In this document: positions 1 to 6,276 of the stretch, one piece after another
Numbering within the stretch: the stretch's first letter is position 1
Layout: the number at the start of each line of letters is the position of its first letter
Source of the DNA: 66-474 sp035547895
GTDB taxonomy: Bacteria; Pseudomonadota; Gammaproteobacteria; Xanthomonadales; Rhodanobacteraceae
Assembly (NCBI GenBank): GCA_035547895.1
Contig: DASZTT010000235.1
Span: forward strand, 1 to 12,729
Length of the DNA: 12,729 nucleotides
Direction: 5' to 3'
Translations under genes and position numbers: made by a program
The notes under the pieces: model-generated
What the model saw: only the letters and a program-made list of their open reading frames with translations
What the model was told of the DNA's origin: nothing
The model's database searches: none

Positions 1-1
1 C

Positions 2-2986
2 ATCGTCATCAACCCCAGGGACACCAATAACGTGCTGGTGTGCGCCGAAGGCAGCGGCAACAGCCCGCAGCCGGACAAGGGCGTCTACCGGACCACCGAC
101 GGCGGCAAGACCTGGACGCGGACGCTGTTCGTCAACGACGAAACCGGCTGCAGCGGGCTCAGCATGGATCCGGGCAATCCCGACGTCCTGCTGGCGGGCA
201 TGTGGCAGGTCACGGTACGCACCTGGGCCGAGGACAGCGGCGGCCCTGGCAGCGGCGTGTACATCTCGCATGACAACGGACGGACCTGGAAACATCTCTC
301 GACGCAGAACGGCTTGCCGACCCCGCCGCTCGGCAAGATCGACGTCTCCATCGCCCCTTCCAACCCGCAGCGCATGTACGCGCTCATCCAGACCAAGGAC
401 CAAGGCTCCGTGTGGCGCAGTGACGACGGCGGCGAAAACTGGAAGGTTGCGAGCTGGGACCGCAACCTCATCATGCGCGCCGGCTACTACATCTTCATCG
501 AGGCCAATCCCAAGGACGCCGACGGCGTGCTGGTGTTGAACAGCGGCGACCACTATTCCAGCGACGGCGGCCACACCTTTTCGGGTGAAGGCGGCAAGAG
601 CGCGAAACCCCTGGGTGCCGCATCCTGCGGCGATTGCCACGATGGCTGGATCGATCCGACCAATCCCGCCCACTACGTGCTCACCGACGATGGTGGCGCC
701 AATATCGCGACCGGCGCCGGCACGGCGCTGCACGTCGCCCTGCCGAACGGGCAGATTTACCACATCGCCAGCGACGACCAGGTTCCCTACTGGATCTACG
801 GCAATCGCCAGGACGACGGCGGCTGGCGCATATCCAGCGACATCTCGCAGCCGAGTGGCAACGGGCTGCTGCCCAAGGACGCGTTCATGCCGCAGGGGCG
901 CGCCTTCAGACGATTCTTCGACGAGGACGAGGGCGGATCCGAAGCCAAACCGAAGGTCGACAAGCAACTGCTGGCGCGATATCCCAAGGCCGCGCCGCCG
1001 CCGGATGGCTGGGCTCTGGGGCCCAATGGCGAGCCGAGCACGCCACCTGCCCGCAGCGGTTTCGAAGGCCCCAACGTGGAGCCGCCGACCTACCAGTATT
1101 TCCCGAATGCCTGCGAGTCGGGATTCACGATTCCCGATCCGGCCAATCCGGAAATCGTGTGGTCGTCGTGCTACGCCAACAACCTTTACCGTTTCGACCT
1201 GGCCCAGGGCACCCCGCACTCGGTGTCGCCGTCGCAGATCGCGCTGGACTCGCCGCCCGACAAGGTGAAGTACCGTTGCCACTGGACCTCGCCGCTGGCC
1301 ATCGATCCGTTCGACCACGAGAACGTCTTCTTCGGCTGCCAGCTAGTGCTGCGCACCCACGACGCCGGGCACTCGTGGATCGAATTCAGTCCCGACCTCT
1401 CGACGCGCGATCCATCGCGGATCGTGCCGAGCGGCGGGATCATGCAGGACAACCTCGGCCAGTACTACGGCGAAGTCGTGTGGTCGATGGCGTTTTCGCC
1501 GATCGAGAAGGGCCTGCTGTGGGCCGGCACCAACGACGGCAAGCTCTGGTACACGCGTGGGGCGGAGTCGCAGACCCCGCCGCGGTGGGTGGATGTCACC
1601 GCCAACCTGCACCTGCCGCCGTGGGGTGAAATCAACCAGATTTCGCCGTCGCCCTTCCGTGCAGGCACGGTGTACATCGCGGTGGATTTCCGCAACGCGG
1701 GCCGGAACGACCACAAGCCGTACATCCTCATGACCACGGATTACGGCAAGAGCTGGAAGAACATCAGCGGCGATTTGCCCACCTCCAATCCGCTCGACTA
1801 CACGCTCAGCGTGGCCGCCAACCCCAATCGCGAGGGCATGCTGTTCGCGGGCACCGGCCATGCGTTCTATTACACGCTCGACGACGGCAGGCACTGGGTG
1901 CATTTCAACAAGGGCTTGCCGCCCGCGCCGGTGGACTGGATCAACATCCAGCCGCACATGCACGACGTGGACGTGTCCACCTATGGACGCGGCGATTACA
2001 TCCTGCCCGACATCGTCACGCTGGAGCAGACCGGCAGCACCGAACCGCCCGGCGGCGGGGCCACGCGCCTGTTCAAGCCCGGGGAAGTCTTCCGCCAGGC
2101 GCGCAGCGCCTATCCGACGGCGGCGCAGCCGGCGCGTCCGCAATTCCAGTTCTATCTCGCGGGCGATCCGAAGCAACCCGTGCAGTTGCAGATCCTGGAT
2201 GCGCAGGGGAAAGTGATCCGCACCGAAGAGCTGGAAGCGCACCACGGACTGAACGGCGCGTACTGGGATCTTTTCTACGACACGCCGACCGACGTCAAGC
2301 TGCGCACCACGCCGCCCGAGAATCCGCATATCTGGGACGAGCCGCGTTACCAAGGCAAGGACTATCGCACCATCATCCACTGGGGCGTCACGCCGCACAC
2401 CGGGACCCCGATTGCGGCACCAGGCAATTACCAGGTACGGCTGACGGTGGACGGCAAGTCCTGGACCCAGCCGTTCGTGGTGGCGAAGGATCCGCGCATC
2501 GTCGCCAGCGATGCCGTGCTGCAGGCCACGACCGCGTTGCAGGTGCAGATTGCCGATGCGATCAGCGAAACGTCGGACATGGTCAATGCCATGGAAACCT
2601 GGCGCAAGCAGATCGAGGATCAGCAGAAGACCCATTCGTCGGGCTCCGCAGCCGCCGCGCTTGCGCAACTCGATACCCGGATCCTGGCCGTCGAGGATCA
2701 ACTGGTCAGTCCGGAAGCGCGGCTCAGCGACGACAAGCAGTACTCGATGCCGTTCAGGGTGTACTGGAACCTGCGCTGGCTTGGCGGCCAGGTCGGGCAG
2801 GGCGTCCAGAACACCGCGGGTGGATCGGATTACGAACCGACCGTGGTGCAGCGCCGGATTTTCGCGGACCTGCAGCAGCAGATCGCGCGCGCCCGCTCGG
2901 GATTCGAGAACCTCAAGTCGACCGTGTTGCCGGCTTTCAACGCGAGCATGAAAAATGCGGGGGTCGCCATCAGGGCAGGCGATTGA
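2..2986 (+). CDS. BNR/Asp-box beta-propeller protein (VPS10/sialidase-like), 5'-truncated
   Basis: The reading frame is open from the left edge, so the true start lies outside the window; about 994 residues are visible. The GTG at 32 is only the first in-frame start codon inside the window. At least seven Asp-box (S/T-x-D-x-G-x-T/S-W) motifs are visible: RTTDGGKTW (nt 89-115), ISHDNGRTW (263-289), RSDDGGENW (416-442), YSSDGGHTF (554-580), RTHDAGHSW (1352-1378), TTDYGKSW (1733-1756) and TLDDGRHW (1874-1897). Such repeats mark the beta-hairpins of BNR/VPS10-like propellers, which are usually exported. After the propeller comes a proline-rich linker, a beta-sandwich-like stretch ending near YQVRLTVDGKSW (nt 2430-2465), and a helical C-terminus. 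Database names such as 'glycosyl hydrolase' are common for this family, but I see no proof of catalysis. One loop carries CGDCH (626-640), a CxxCH pattern. The substrate is unknown. Confidence 0.85.
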   Translation: MVINPRDTNNVLVCAEGSGNSPQPDKGVYRTTDGGKTWTRTLFVNDETGCSGLSMDPGNPDVLLAGMWQVTVRTWAEDSGGPGSGVYISHDNGRTWKHLSTQNGLPTPPLGKIDVSIAPSNPQRMYALIQTKDQGSVWRSDDGGENWKVASWDRNLIMRAGYYIFIEANPKDADGVLVLNSGDHYSSDGGHTFSGEGGKSAKPLGAASCGDCHDGWIDPTNPAHYVLTDDGGANIATGAGTALHVALPNGQIYHIASDDQVPYWIYGNRQDDGGWRISSDISQPSGNGLLPKDAFMPQGRAFRRFFDEDEGGSEAKPKVDKQLLARYPKAAPPPDGWALGPNGEPSTPPARSGFEGPNVEPPTYQYFPNACESGFTIPDPANPEIVWSSCYANNLYRFDLAQGTPHSVSPSQIALDSPPDKVKYRCHWTSPLAIDPFDHENVFFGCQLVLRTHDAGHSWIEFSPDLSTRDPSRIVPSGGIMQDNLGQYYGEVVWSMAFSPIEKGLLWAGTNDGKLWYTRGAESQTPPRWVDVTANLHLPPWGEINQISPSPFRAGTVYIAVDFRNAGRNDHKPYILMTTDYGKSWKNISGDLPTSNPLDYTLSVAANPNREGMLFAGTGHAFYYTLDDGRHWVHFNKGLPPAPVDWINIQPHMHDVDVSTYGRGDYILPDIVTLEQTGSTEPPGGGATRLFKPGEVFRQARSAYPTAAQPARPQFQFYLAGDPKQPVQLQILDAQGKVIRTEELEAHHGLNGAYWDLFYDTPTDVKLRTTPPENPHIWDEPRYQGKDYRTIIHWGVTPHTGTPIAAPGNYQVRLTVDGKSWTQPFVVAKDPRIVASDAVLQATTALQVQIADAISETSDMVNAMETWRKQIEDQQKTHSSGSAAAALAQLDTRILAVEDQLVSPEARLSDDKQYSMPFRVYWNLRWLGGQVGQGVQNTAGGSDYEPTVVQRRIFADLQQQIARARSGFENLKSTVLPAFNASMKNAGVAIRAGD

Positions 2987-3016
2987 AGCAGCCGTGCGCC
3001 GACTTCTCCCGTGTAG

Positions 3017-3042
3017 TAAACTGTGCTTGTACTGTATGGAGA
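3017..3042 (+). promoter_or_regulatory. Candidate promoter/operator and RBS of the antitoxin gene
   Basis: The 65-bp gap before the antitoxin contains two exact ACTGT pentamers (3020-3024 and 3031-3035) spaced 11 bp apart, about one helical turn. They overlap two possible -10 hexamers, TAAACT (3017-3022) and TACTGT (3030-3035). A purine-rich GGAGA (3038-3042) lies 9 nt before the ATG at 3052. Antitoxins of this family often repress their own promoter, so the pentamers are a plausible operator. This is inference from spacing only, and no convincing -35 box was found. Confidence 0.35.
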
Positions 3043-3051
3043 AACCATGCC

Positions 3052-3465
3052 ATGGCTGCCCCATCGCACAAGCCCGCCGAAGCCGCAGCGCCTAATCCGG
3101 CGCGGGCGGATGAGCTGGCCGGGCCCGGGTTGCGGGCGTTCTTCAACCTGGCCGAACGCTGGAAGCTGCGCGTCTCGGACCAGCGCAAGCTGCTGGGCGA
3201 CCCGCCGGAGTCCACGTTCTACAAATGGAAACGTGAGCGCGACGGCACGCTGTCGCGCGACACGCTGGAACGCATCAGCTACCTCCTGGGCATCTTCAAG
3301 GCACTGGCGATCCTGTTTCCGCAGCCCGATCGCGCCGACGCGTGGCTGCGCAAACCCAACAGCGCGCCCACCTTCGGCGGCAAGAGCGCACTCGAACGCA
3401 TGCTGTCCGGGAACGTCGCCGACCTGTTCGTGGTGCGGCAGTACCTGGACGCACAAAGGGGGTAG
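3052..3465 (+). CDS. Xre/MbcA/ParS-type antitoxin (DUF2384 toxin-binding domain)
   Basis: This encodes a 137-residue protein when started at the ATG at 3052, which has GGAGA 9 nt upstream; the frame stays open back to 2983 but has no good ribosome site there. Residues ~30-80 form a helical Xre-like DNA-binding region (LRVSDQRKLLG, then STFYKWKRERDGTLSRDTL). Residues ~82-137 match the DUF2384 toxin-binding domain: ADAWLRKPNSAPTFGGKSAL followed by ERMLSGNVADLFVVRQYLDA. The family neutralises RES toxins and represses the operon promoter. A RES toxin gene lies downstream on the same strand, which supports the call. The ~25-residue Ala/Pro-rich N-terminus is probably disordered. Unusually, the toxin does not overlap or abut this gene; 244 bp separate them. 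Confidence 0.85.
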   Translation: MAAPSHKPAEAAAPNPARADELAGPGLRAFFNLAERWKLRVSDQRKLLGDPPESTFYKWKRERDGTLSRDTLERISYLLGIFKALAILFPQPDRADAWLRKPNSAPTFGGKSALERMLSGNVADLFVVRQYLDAQRG

Positions 3466-3480
3466 CGCCGCGACCCCTTT
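3455..3480 (+). terminator. Hairpin over the antitoxin stop codon, possible attenuator
   Basis: AAAGGGG (3455-3461) pairs with CCCCTTT (3474-3480) across a 12-nt loop that includes the TAG stop. A further T-A pair can form if one G is bulged, and GC/GC can pair inside the loop. Only three T residues end the stem, with no longer T tract, so termination would be weak or partial. Its position between antitoxin and toxin means it could lower toxin transcription relative to antitoxin. Confidence 0.35.
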
Positions 3481-3482
3481 CA

Positions 3483-3591
3483 TCGTCATTCCGGGGCTGC
3501 CCGCACCATGTGCGGGCGGAACCCGAATCGGTCTTGAGGGCGCCCAAAACCGATTCCGGCTTCACCCCGCCAAGGCGCGCCGGAATGACGA
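3483..3591. repeat. Nested palindromic intergenic element (REP/MITE-like)
   Basis: The element is bounded by an exact 12-bp inverted repeat, TCGTCATTCCGG (3483-3494) and CCGGAATGACGA (3580-3591). Inside are two further hairpins. GCCCGCAC (3499-3506) pairs with GTGCGGGC (3510-3517) around a CAT loop. GAATCGGT (3525-3532) pairs with ACCGATTC (3549-3556) and encloses the self-complementary GGGCGCCC (3538-3545). No coding frame here looks real. The terminal sequence resembles dispersed CGTCATTCCGG-type repeats that I recall from Xanthomonadales genomes. The family cannot be named from one copy. The rest of the 3466-3709 gap holds nothing else recognisable. Confidence 0.75.
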
Positions 3592-3709
3592 CAAAAACGC
3601 TCGGTGGCGAGTGGCCGACACGACGCGAATGGCCAGCGCGGAACAGGACAAGACGTGACCGTTCCTGACGATCTCGCACCGGGAGAAACGGCGCACGGAT
3701 ACTCCAGCA

Positions 3710-4399
3710 ATGCCCCCCGACGATCCGCCCCTCCATCGCATCCGCTGGCAGCGCGCGTACCGCATCGTGCCCAGCCGCTTCCCGCCGGTGGGCGTGTTCG
3801 ATGCGATCGCCGACCCGCAGGACCTGGACGCGCTCTACCAGATCGAGGCGTTGACTAATCCGCGCTTGCGCGAGGAGTGGGGCGAACTCGCCAACGTGCC
3901 GAAGGAACACCGTGTCAGCGGGCCCGGCACGACGCCGCTGATGGCGGCCTTCACGCATGTCAATCCGGAGGGCAGCCGCTTTTCCGACGGCAGCTACGGC
4001 GTGCTGTATCTCGCGCACGAATTCGATACCGCGGTCGAGGAAACCGTCTACCACCGCGAACGGTTCCTCGCGGCGACGAAGGAACCGCCCCTCGACATCA
4101 CCATGCGTTGCTACGTCAGCGGCGTGCACGGAATGTTGCACGACATCCGCGGCGGCTGGAAAGCCGAGCACGATCCGGACCACTACACCGCTTCACGGAA
4201 GCTCGGCGCGAAACTGCGCGGCGAGGGATCGAACGGAATCGCGTACGACAGCGTGCGCTGCAAGGGCGGCGAATGCGCCGCGCTGTTCCACCCCGACCTT
4301 GCTTCACCGTGCGTGCAGGGCAAGCACCTGATGTATCGCTGGGACGGCGAACGCATCGCGCAGGTGCTGGAGGTCAGCGCCGTGAAGCGCAAGCCGTAG
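3710..4399 (+). CDS. RES-domain toxin (NAD+ phosphorylase/glycohydrolase family)
   Basis: This encodes a 229-residue protein. RES toxins degrade cellular NAD+ and arrest growth when not bound by their Xre/MbcA/ParS antitoxin. The N-terminal arginine region is RAYRIVPSRFP (residues 15-25). The core reads SRFSDGSYGVLYLAHEFDTA (89-108) followed by VEETVYHR, where R90 and E111 match conserved positions. GIAYDSVR (176-183) supplies the serine (S181). The length is typical of the family, and with these residues intact the toxin is probably functional. ATG 3710 is the only ATG/GTG/TTG start available, since the frame is closed by TGA at 3656 and contains only a CTG (3665) before it. The Shine-Dalgarno match is poor: GGGAGAA (3681-3687) sits too far upstream. 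Low translation would suit a toxin. The gene ends 112 bp from the convergent phhA. Confidence 0.85.
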   Translation: MPPDDPPLHRIRWQRAYRIVPSRFPPVGVFDAIADPQDLDALYQIEALTNPRLREEWGELANVPKEHRVSGPGTTPLMAAFTHVNPEGSRFSDGSYGVLYLAHEFDTAVEETVYHRERFLAATKEPPLDITMRCYVSGVHGMLHDIRGGWKAEHDPDHYTASRKLGAKLRGEGSNGIAYDSVRCKGGECAALFHPDLASPCVQGKHLMYRWDGERIAQVLEVSAVKRKP

Positions 4400-4435
4400 A
4401 CGTCCGCTACGCCAGGGACCCCGAGGGTGTACTCC

Positions 4436-4454
4436 GATGGAGCGAAGCGGAATC
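4436..4454. repeat. Possible REP-like motif between convergent genes
   Basis: The 112-bp gap between the toxin gene and phhA contains a motif that on the minus strand reads GATTCCGCTTCGCTCCATC. It has GAT/ATC ends and a GC-GAA-GC core. It resembles short 'GGATTCCGCTTCGCTCCATCC'-like intergenic motifs often seen in gammaproteobacteria. A second weak hairpin, CGATT/AATCG around GGGA, lies at 4479-4492. Neither has a T tract, so neither is a clear terminator for either gene. Confidence 0.3.
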
Positions 4455-4511
4455 CGGTTGTCCCCATATGGCGAGCCCGATTGGGAAATCGAGTGACTTC
4501 ATCAGGGCTGC

Positions 4512-5402
4512 TTACACGTCGTCGGTCTTTTCCCAACCCTCGCCGGTGCCCCGATGGATCACGCGGTCGCCGTCCTGCACGGAACCGGCGGCGAACTCGG
4601 GCTGGCCCTCGAGGCGCGCGTAGATCGGGGTGAAGTCGGGTCGGGTCGCGTCCATCAACTGCTGGAAGCCGTCGATCACGAAGTAGGTCTGCTGGTAGGT
4701 GTCGATCTTGTATTTCGTGCGCATGATGCGCTCGAGGTCGAAGCCGATGCGGTTGGGTGATGCCGATTCCAGCGAGTAGATCGACTCGCCCCTGGAACTG
4801 ACGATGCCGGAGCCGTAGATGCGCACGCCTTCGGGCGTGTCGATCAATCCGAATTCCACGGTGTACCAGTACAGCCGGGTCAGATTCATCAGCGCGTCGG
4901 CGCCCAGCTGGTGCGCCTTGACGCCGCCGCGGCCGTAGGCCTGCACGTAGTCGGCGAACACCGGGTTCAGCAGCATCGGCACGTGGCCGAACAGGTCGTG
5001 GAACAGGTCGGGTTCGGAAAGGTAGTCGAGCTGCTCGGGTTTGCGGATCCACCAGGTCACCGGGAAGCGGCGGTTGGCGAGATGGTCGAAGAAGATCTCG
5101 TCGGGCAACAGGCCTTCCACGCCCACGATTTCCCAGTTGGTGCCGGCTTTCAGCACCTTGTTCAGATCCTGGAACTTCGGGATCGCGTCGGGCGTCATGC
5201 CGAAGCGTTCCTGGTTCTCCAGGAACTCGTTGCAGGCGCGCCCCTTCAACACCTCGCGCTGGCGGCGGAACAGCGTGGCCCACACCTCGTGCTCGGTGCG
5301 CGTGTAGTCGGCCCAGGGCTGCTCGACGGTCGCGGTGGTGTAGATCGGAACATAGCCGCGATCGGTCTGCTGGTGCTCGACGCGGCGGGGCGTGGTGCTC
5401 AT
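4512..5402 (-). CDS. phhA: Phenylalanine 4-monooxygenase (phenylalanine hydroxylase)
   Basis: This encodes a 296-residue cytosolic enzyme that hydroxylates L-phenylalanine to L-tyrosine using O2, non-haem Fe(II) and tetrahydropterin, the first step of phenylalanine catabolism. It has the length and single catalytic domain of bacterial members and lacks the ACT regulatory domain of animal enzymes. The iron facial triad is visible: H135 and H140 in DLFHDLFGHVPML, and E183 in YWYTVEFG. Other family signatures are NWEIVGVEGLLP (89-100) and FFDHLANRRFPVTWWIR (104-120). The start is ATG at 5402, with GAGGA about 7 nt upstream on the minus strand. No pterin carbinolamine dehydratase (phhB) gene is adjacent here. 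The gene stands alone, divergent from the acyltransferase operon and convergent with the RES toxin gene. The motifs look intact. Confidence 0.95.
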   Translation of the reverse strand: MSTTPRRVEHQQTDRGYVPIYTTATVEQPWADYTRTEHEVWATLFRRQREVLKGRACNEFLENQERFGMTPDAIPKFQDLNKVLKAGTNWEIVGVEGLLPDEIFFDHLANRRFPVTWWIRKPEQLDYLSEPDLFHDLFGHVPMLLNPVFADYVQAYGRGGVKAHQLGADALMNLTRLYWYTVEFGLIDTPEGVRIYGSGIVSSRGESIYSLESASPNRIGFDLERIMRTKYKIDTYQQTYFVIDGFQQLMDATRPDFTPIYARLEGQPEFAAGSVQDGDRVIHRGTGEGWEKTDDV

Positions 5403-5428
5403 GGCGGAATCCTCACATATACATGCCC

Positions 5429-5434
5429 AGTGTA
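5429..5434 (-). promoter_or_regulatory. Candidate -10 element for phhA
   Basis: On the minus strand TACACT sits 26 nt before the phhA ATG, giving a short leader that would still include the GAGGA ribosome site. No good -35 hexamer is seen at 16-18 bp, so support is weak. The region between phhA and the divergent acyltransferase gene (5403-5532) must hold both promoters. Confidence 0.25.
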
Positions 5435-5475
5435 AGGCGTTGCCCGCCGGGATGCCCGCAAGCGCGCGCGCCGGT

Positions 5476-5481
5476 TAAAGT
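5476..5481 (+). promoter_or_regulatory. Candidate -10 element for the acyltransferase-hydrolase operon
   Basis: TAAAGT lies in an AT-richer island (GGTTAAAGTAG) within very GC-rich DNA, 52 nt before the proposed TTG start of the acyltransferase. A -35 match at the proper distance is poor (TGCCCG, 5453-5458). The call rests on position and base composition only. Confidence 0.25.
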
Positions 5482-5532
5482 AGCGCCTTTGACTGGTGCG
5501 GAGGGCGCGGCGGCAACGCGCGCCGGAAATCC

Positions 5533-6276
5533 TTGGGCCCGTTGCGTTGTGCGTGGCGTATACCGCTGATGTTGCTGGTGGTGTTCGGTGGCTGCCTGCT
5601 GGGCATCTTCATGCTGCCGCATGGTCCGAAGCCCGGCACGGCCGGCGCGGCGCTGCTGCGCAACTGGTCGCGCCTGTTCCTGCGCTGCTTCGGCGTGCGC
5701 GTCAACCGCCTGGGTGAACCGCTGCACGATCCGGTGATGTTCGTCGCCAATCATGGGTCGTGGATGGACATCACCGTGCTGCACGCGATCCGTCCGGCCG
5801 ATTTCGTGGCCAAGGCCGAGATCGGGCACTGGCCGCTGGTGGGCTGGATGGCGCGCCGCGGCGGCACGATCTTCCACCAGCGCGGCAGCACCGATTCGCT
5901 GGCGCAGGTGATGGCGGTGATGAGCGACCGCCTGCGCACGGGCCGCAGCATCGCGGCGTTTCCGGAAGGCGGCACCGCGCCGGCCGGCACGCTGAAGGTT
6001 TTCCACGCGCGCATCCTGCAGGCGGCGCTGGACGCCGCGGCGCCGGTGCAGCCGGTCGCGCTGCGTTACCTGCGCAATGGCGTGCCGGCGCCGGACATCC
6101 TTTTCACGCGCGGCGAAAGTTTCATGCACAACGTCATGCGCGTGCTGACTACGCGCACGCTCACGGCCGAAGTGCATTTCCTGAAACCGGTGGTGTTCGA
6201 TCCCGAAGGCGGCCGCCGCCGCATGGCCGAAACGGCACGCGCCGAAATCGCGCAGGTGCTGGGTATTCCTGCATGA
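5533..6276 (+). CDS. Lysophospholipid/1-acylglycerol-3-phosphate acyltransferase, PlsC family
   Basis: This encodes a 247-residue inner-membrane-associated acyltransferase. Family members transfer an acyl chain to a lysophospholipid or similar lyso-lipid, most often lysophosphatidate to give phosphatidate. An N-terminal hydrophobic segment (about residues 10-28) is followed by the catalytic HX4D motif in NHGSWMD (H74, D79). The acceptor/phosphate-binding motif is FPEGGT (143-148), a variant of the usual FPEGTRS. Starts are limited: an in-frame TAA at 5476 leaves only TTG 5533 (GGAAA just upstream) or ATG 5569, which would remove part of the hydrophobic segment. The stop TGA (6274-6276) overlaps the ATG of the next gene, implying translational coupling. 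The exact acceptor (PlsC-, OlsA- or LpxL-unrelated roles) cannot be told from sequence. Confidence 0.85.
   Translation: MGPLRCAWRIPLMLLVVFGGCLLGIFMLPHGPKPGTAGAALLRNWSRLFLRCFGVRVNRLGEPLHDPVMFVANHGSWMDITVLHAIRPADFVAKAEIGHWPLVGWMARRGGTIFHQRGSTDSLAQVMAVMSDRLRTGRSIAAFPEGGTAPAGTLKVFHARILQAALDAAAPVQPVALRYLRNGVPAPDILFTRGESFMHNVMRVLTTRTLTAEVHFLKPVVFDPEGGRRRMAETARAEIAQVLGIPA

Noticed and set aside
3047..3049. ATG at 3047 as the antitoxin start
   Set aside because: It is in a different reading frame; the in-frame ATG at 3052 has correct spacing from GGAGA.
1343..3064. 573-codon open frame on the minus strand, antisense to the beta-propeller gene
   Set aside because: It is Arg/His/Val-rich with no motif and mirrors the codon-position GC bias of the plus-strand gene, whose Asp boxes are clear.
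3342..3668. Small frames across the antitoxin end and palindromic spacer
   Set aside because: They read through inverted repeats, are Arg/Pro-rich and have no ribosome sites.
4183..5283. 366-codon minus-strand frame overlapping phhA
   Set aside because: It is a shifted frame of phhA; the iron-ligand motifs lie in the 5402-4512 frame.
5760..6272. Upstream extension of the hydrolase frame to 5760
   Set aside because: It overlaps the acyltransferase out of frame, is Gly/Arg-rich nonsense, and the family N-terminus begins right after ATG 6273.
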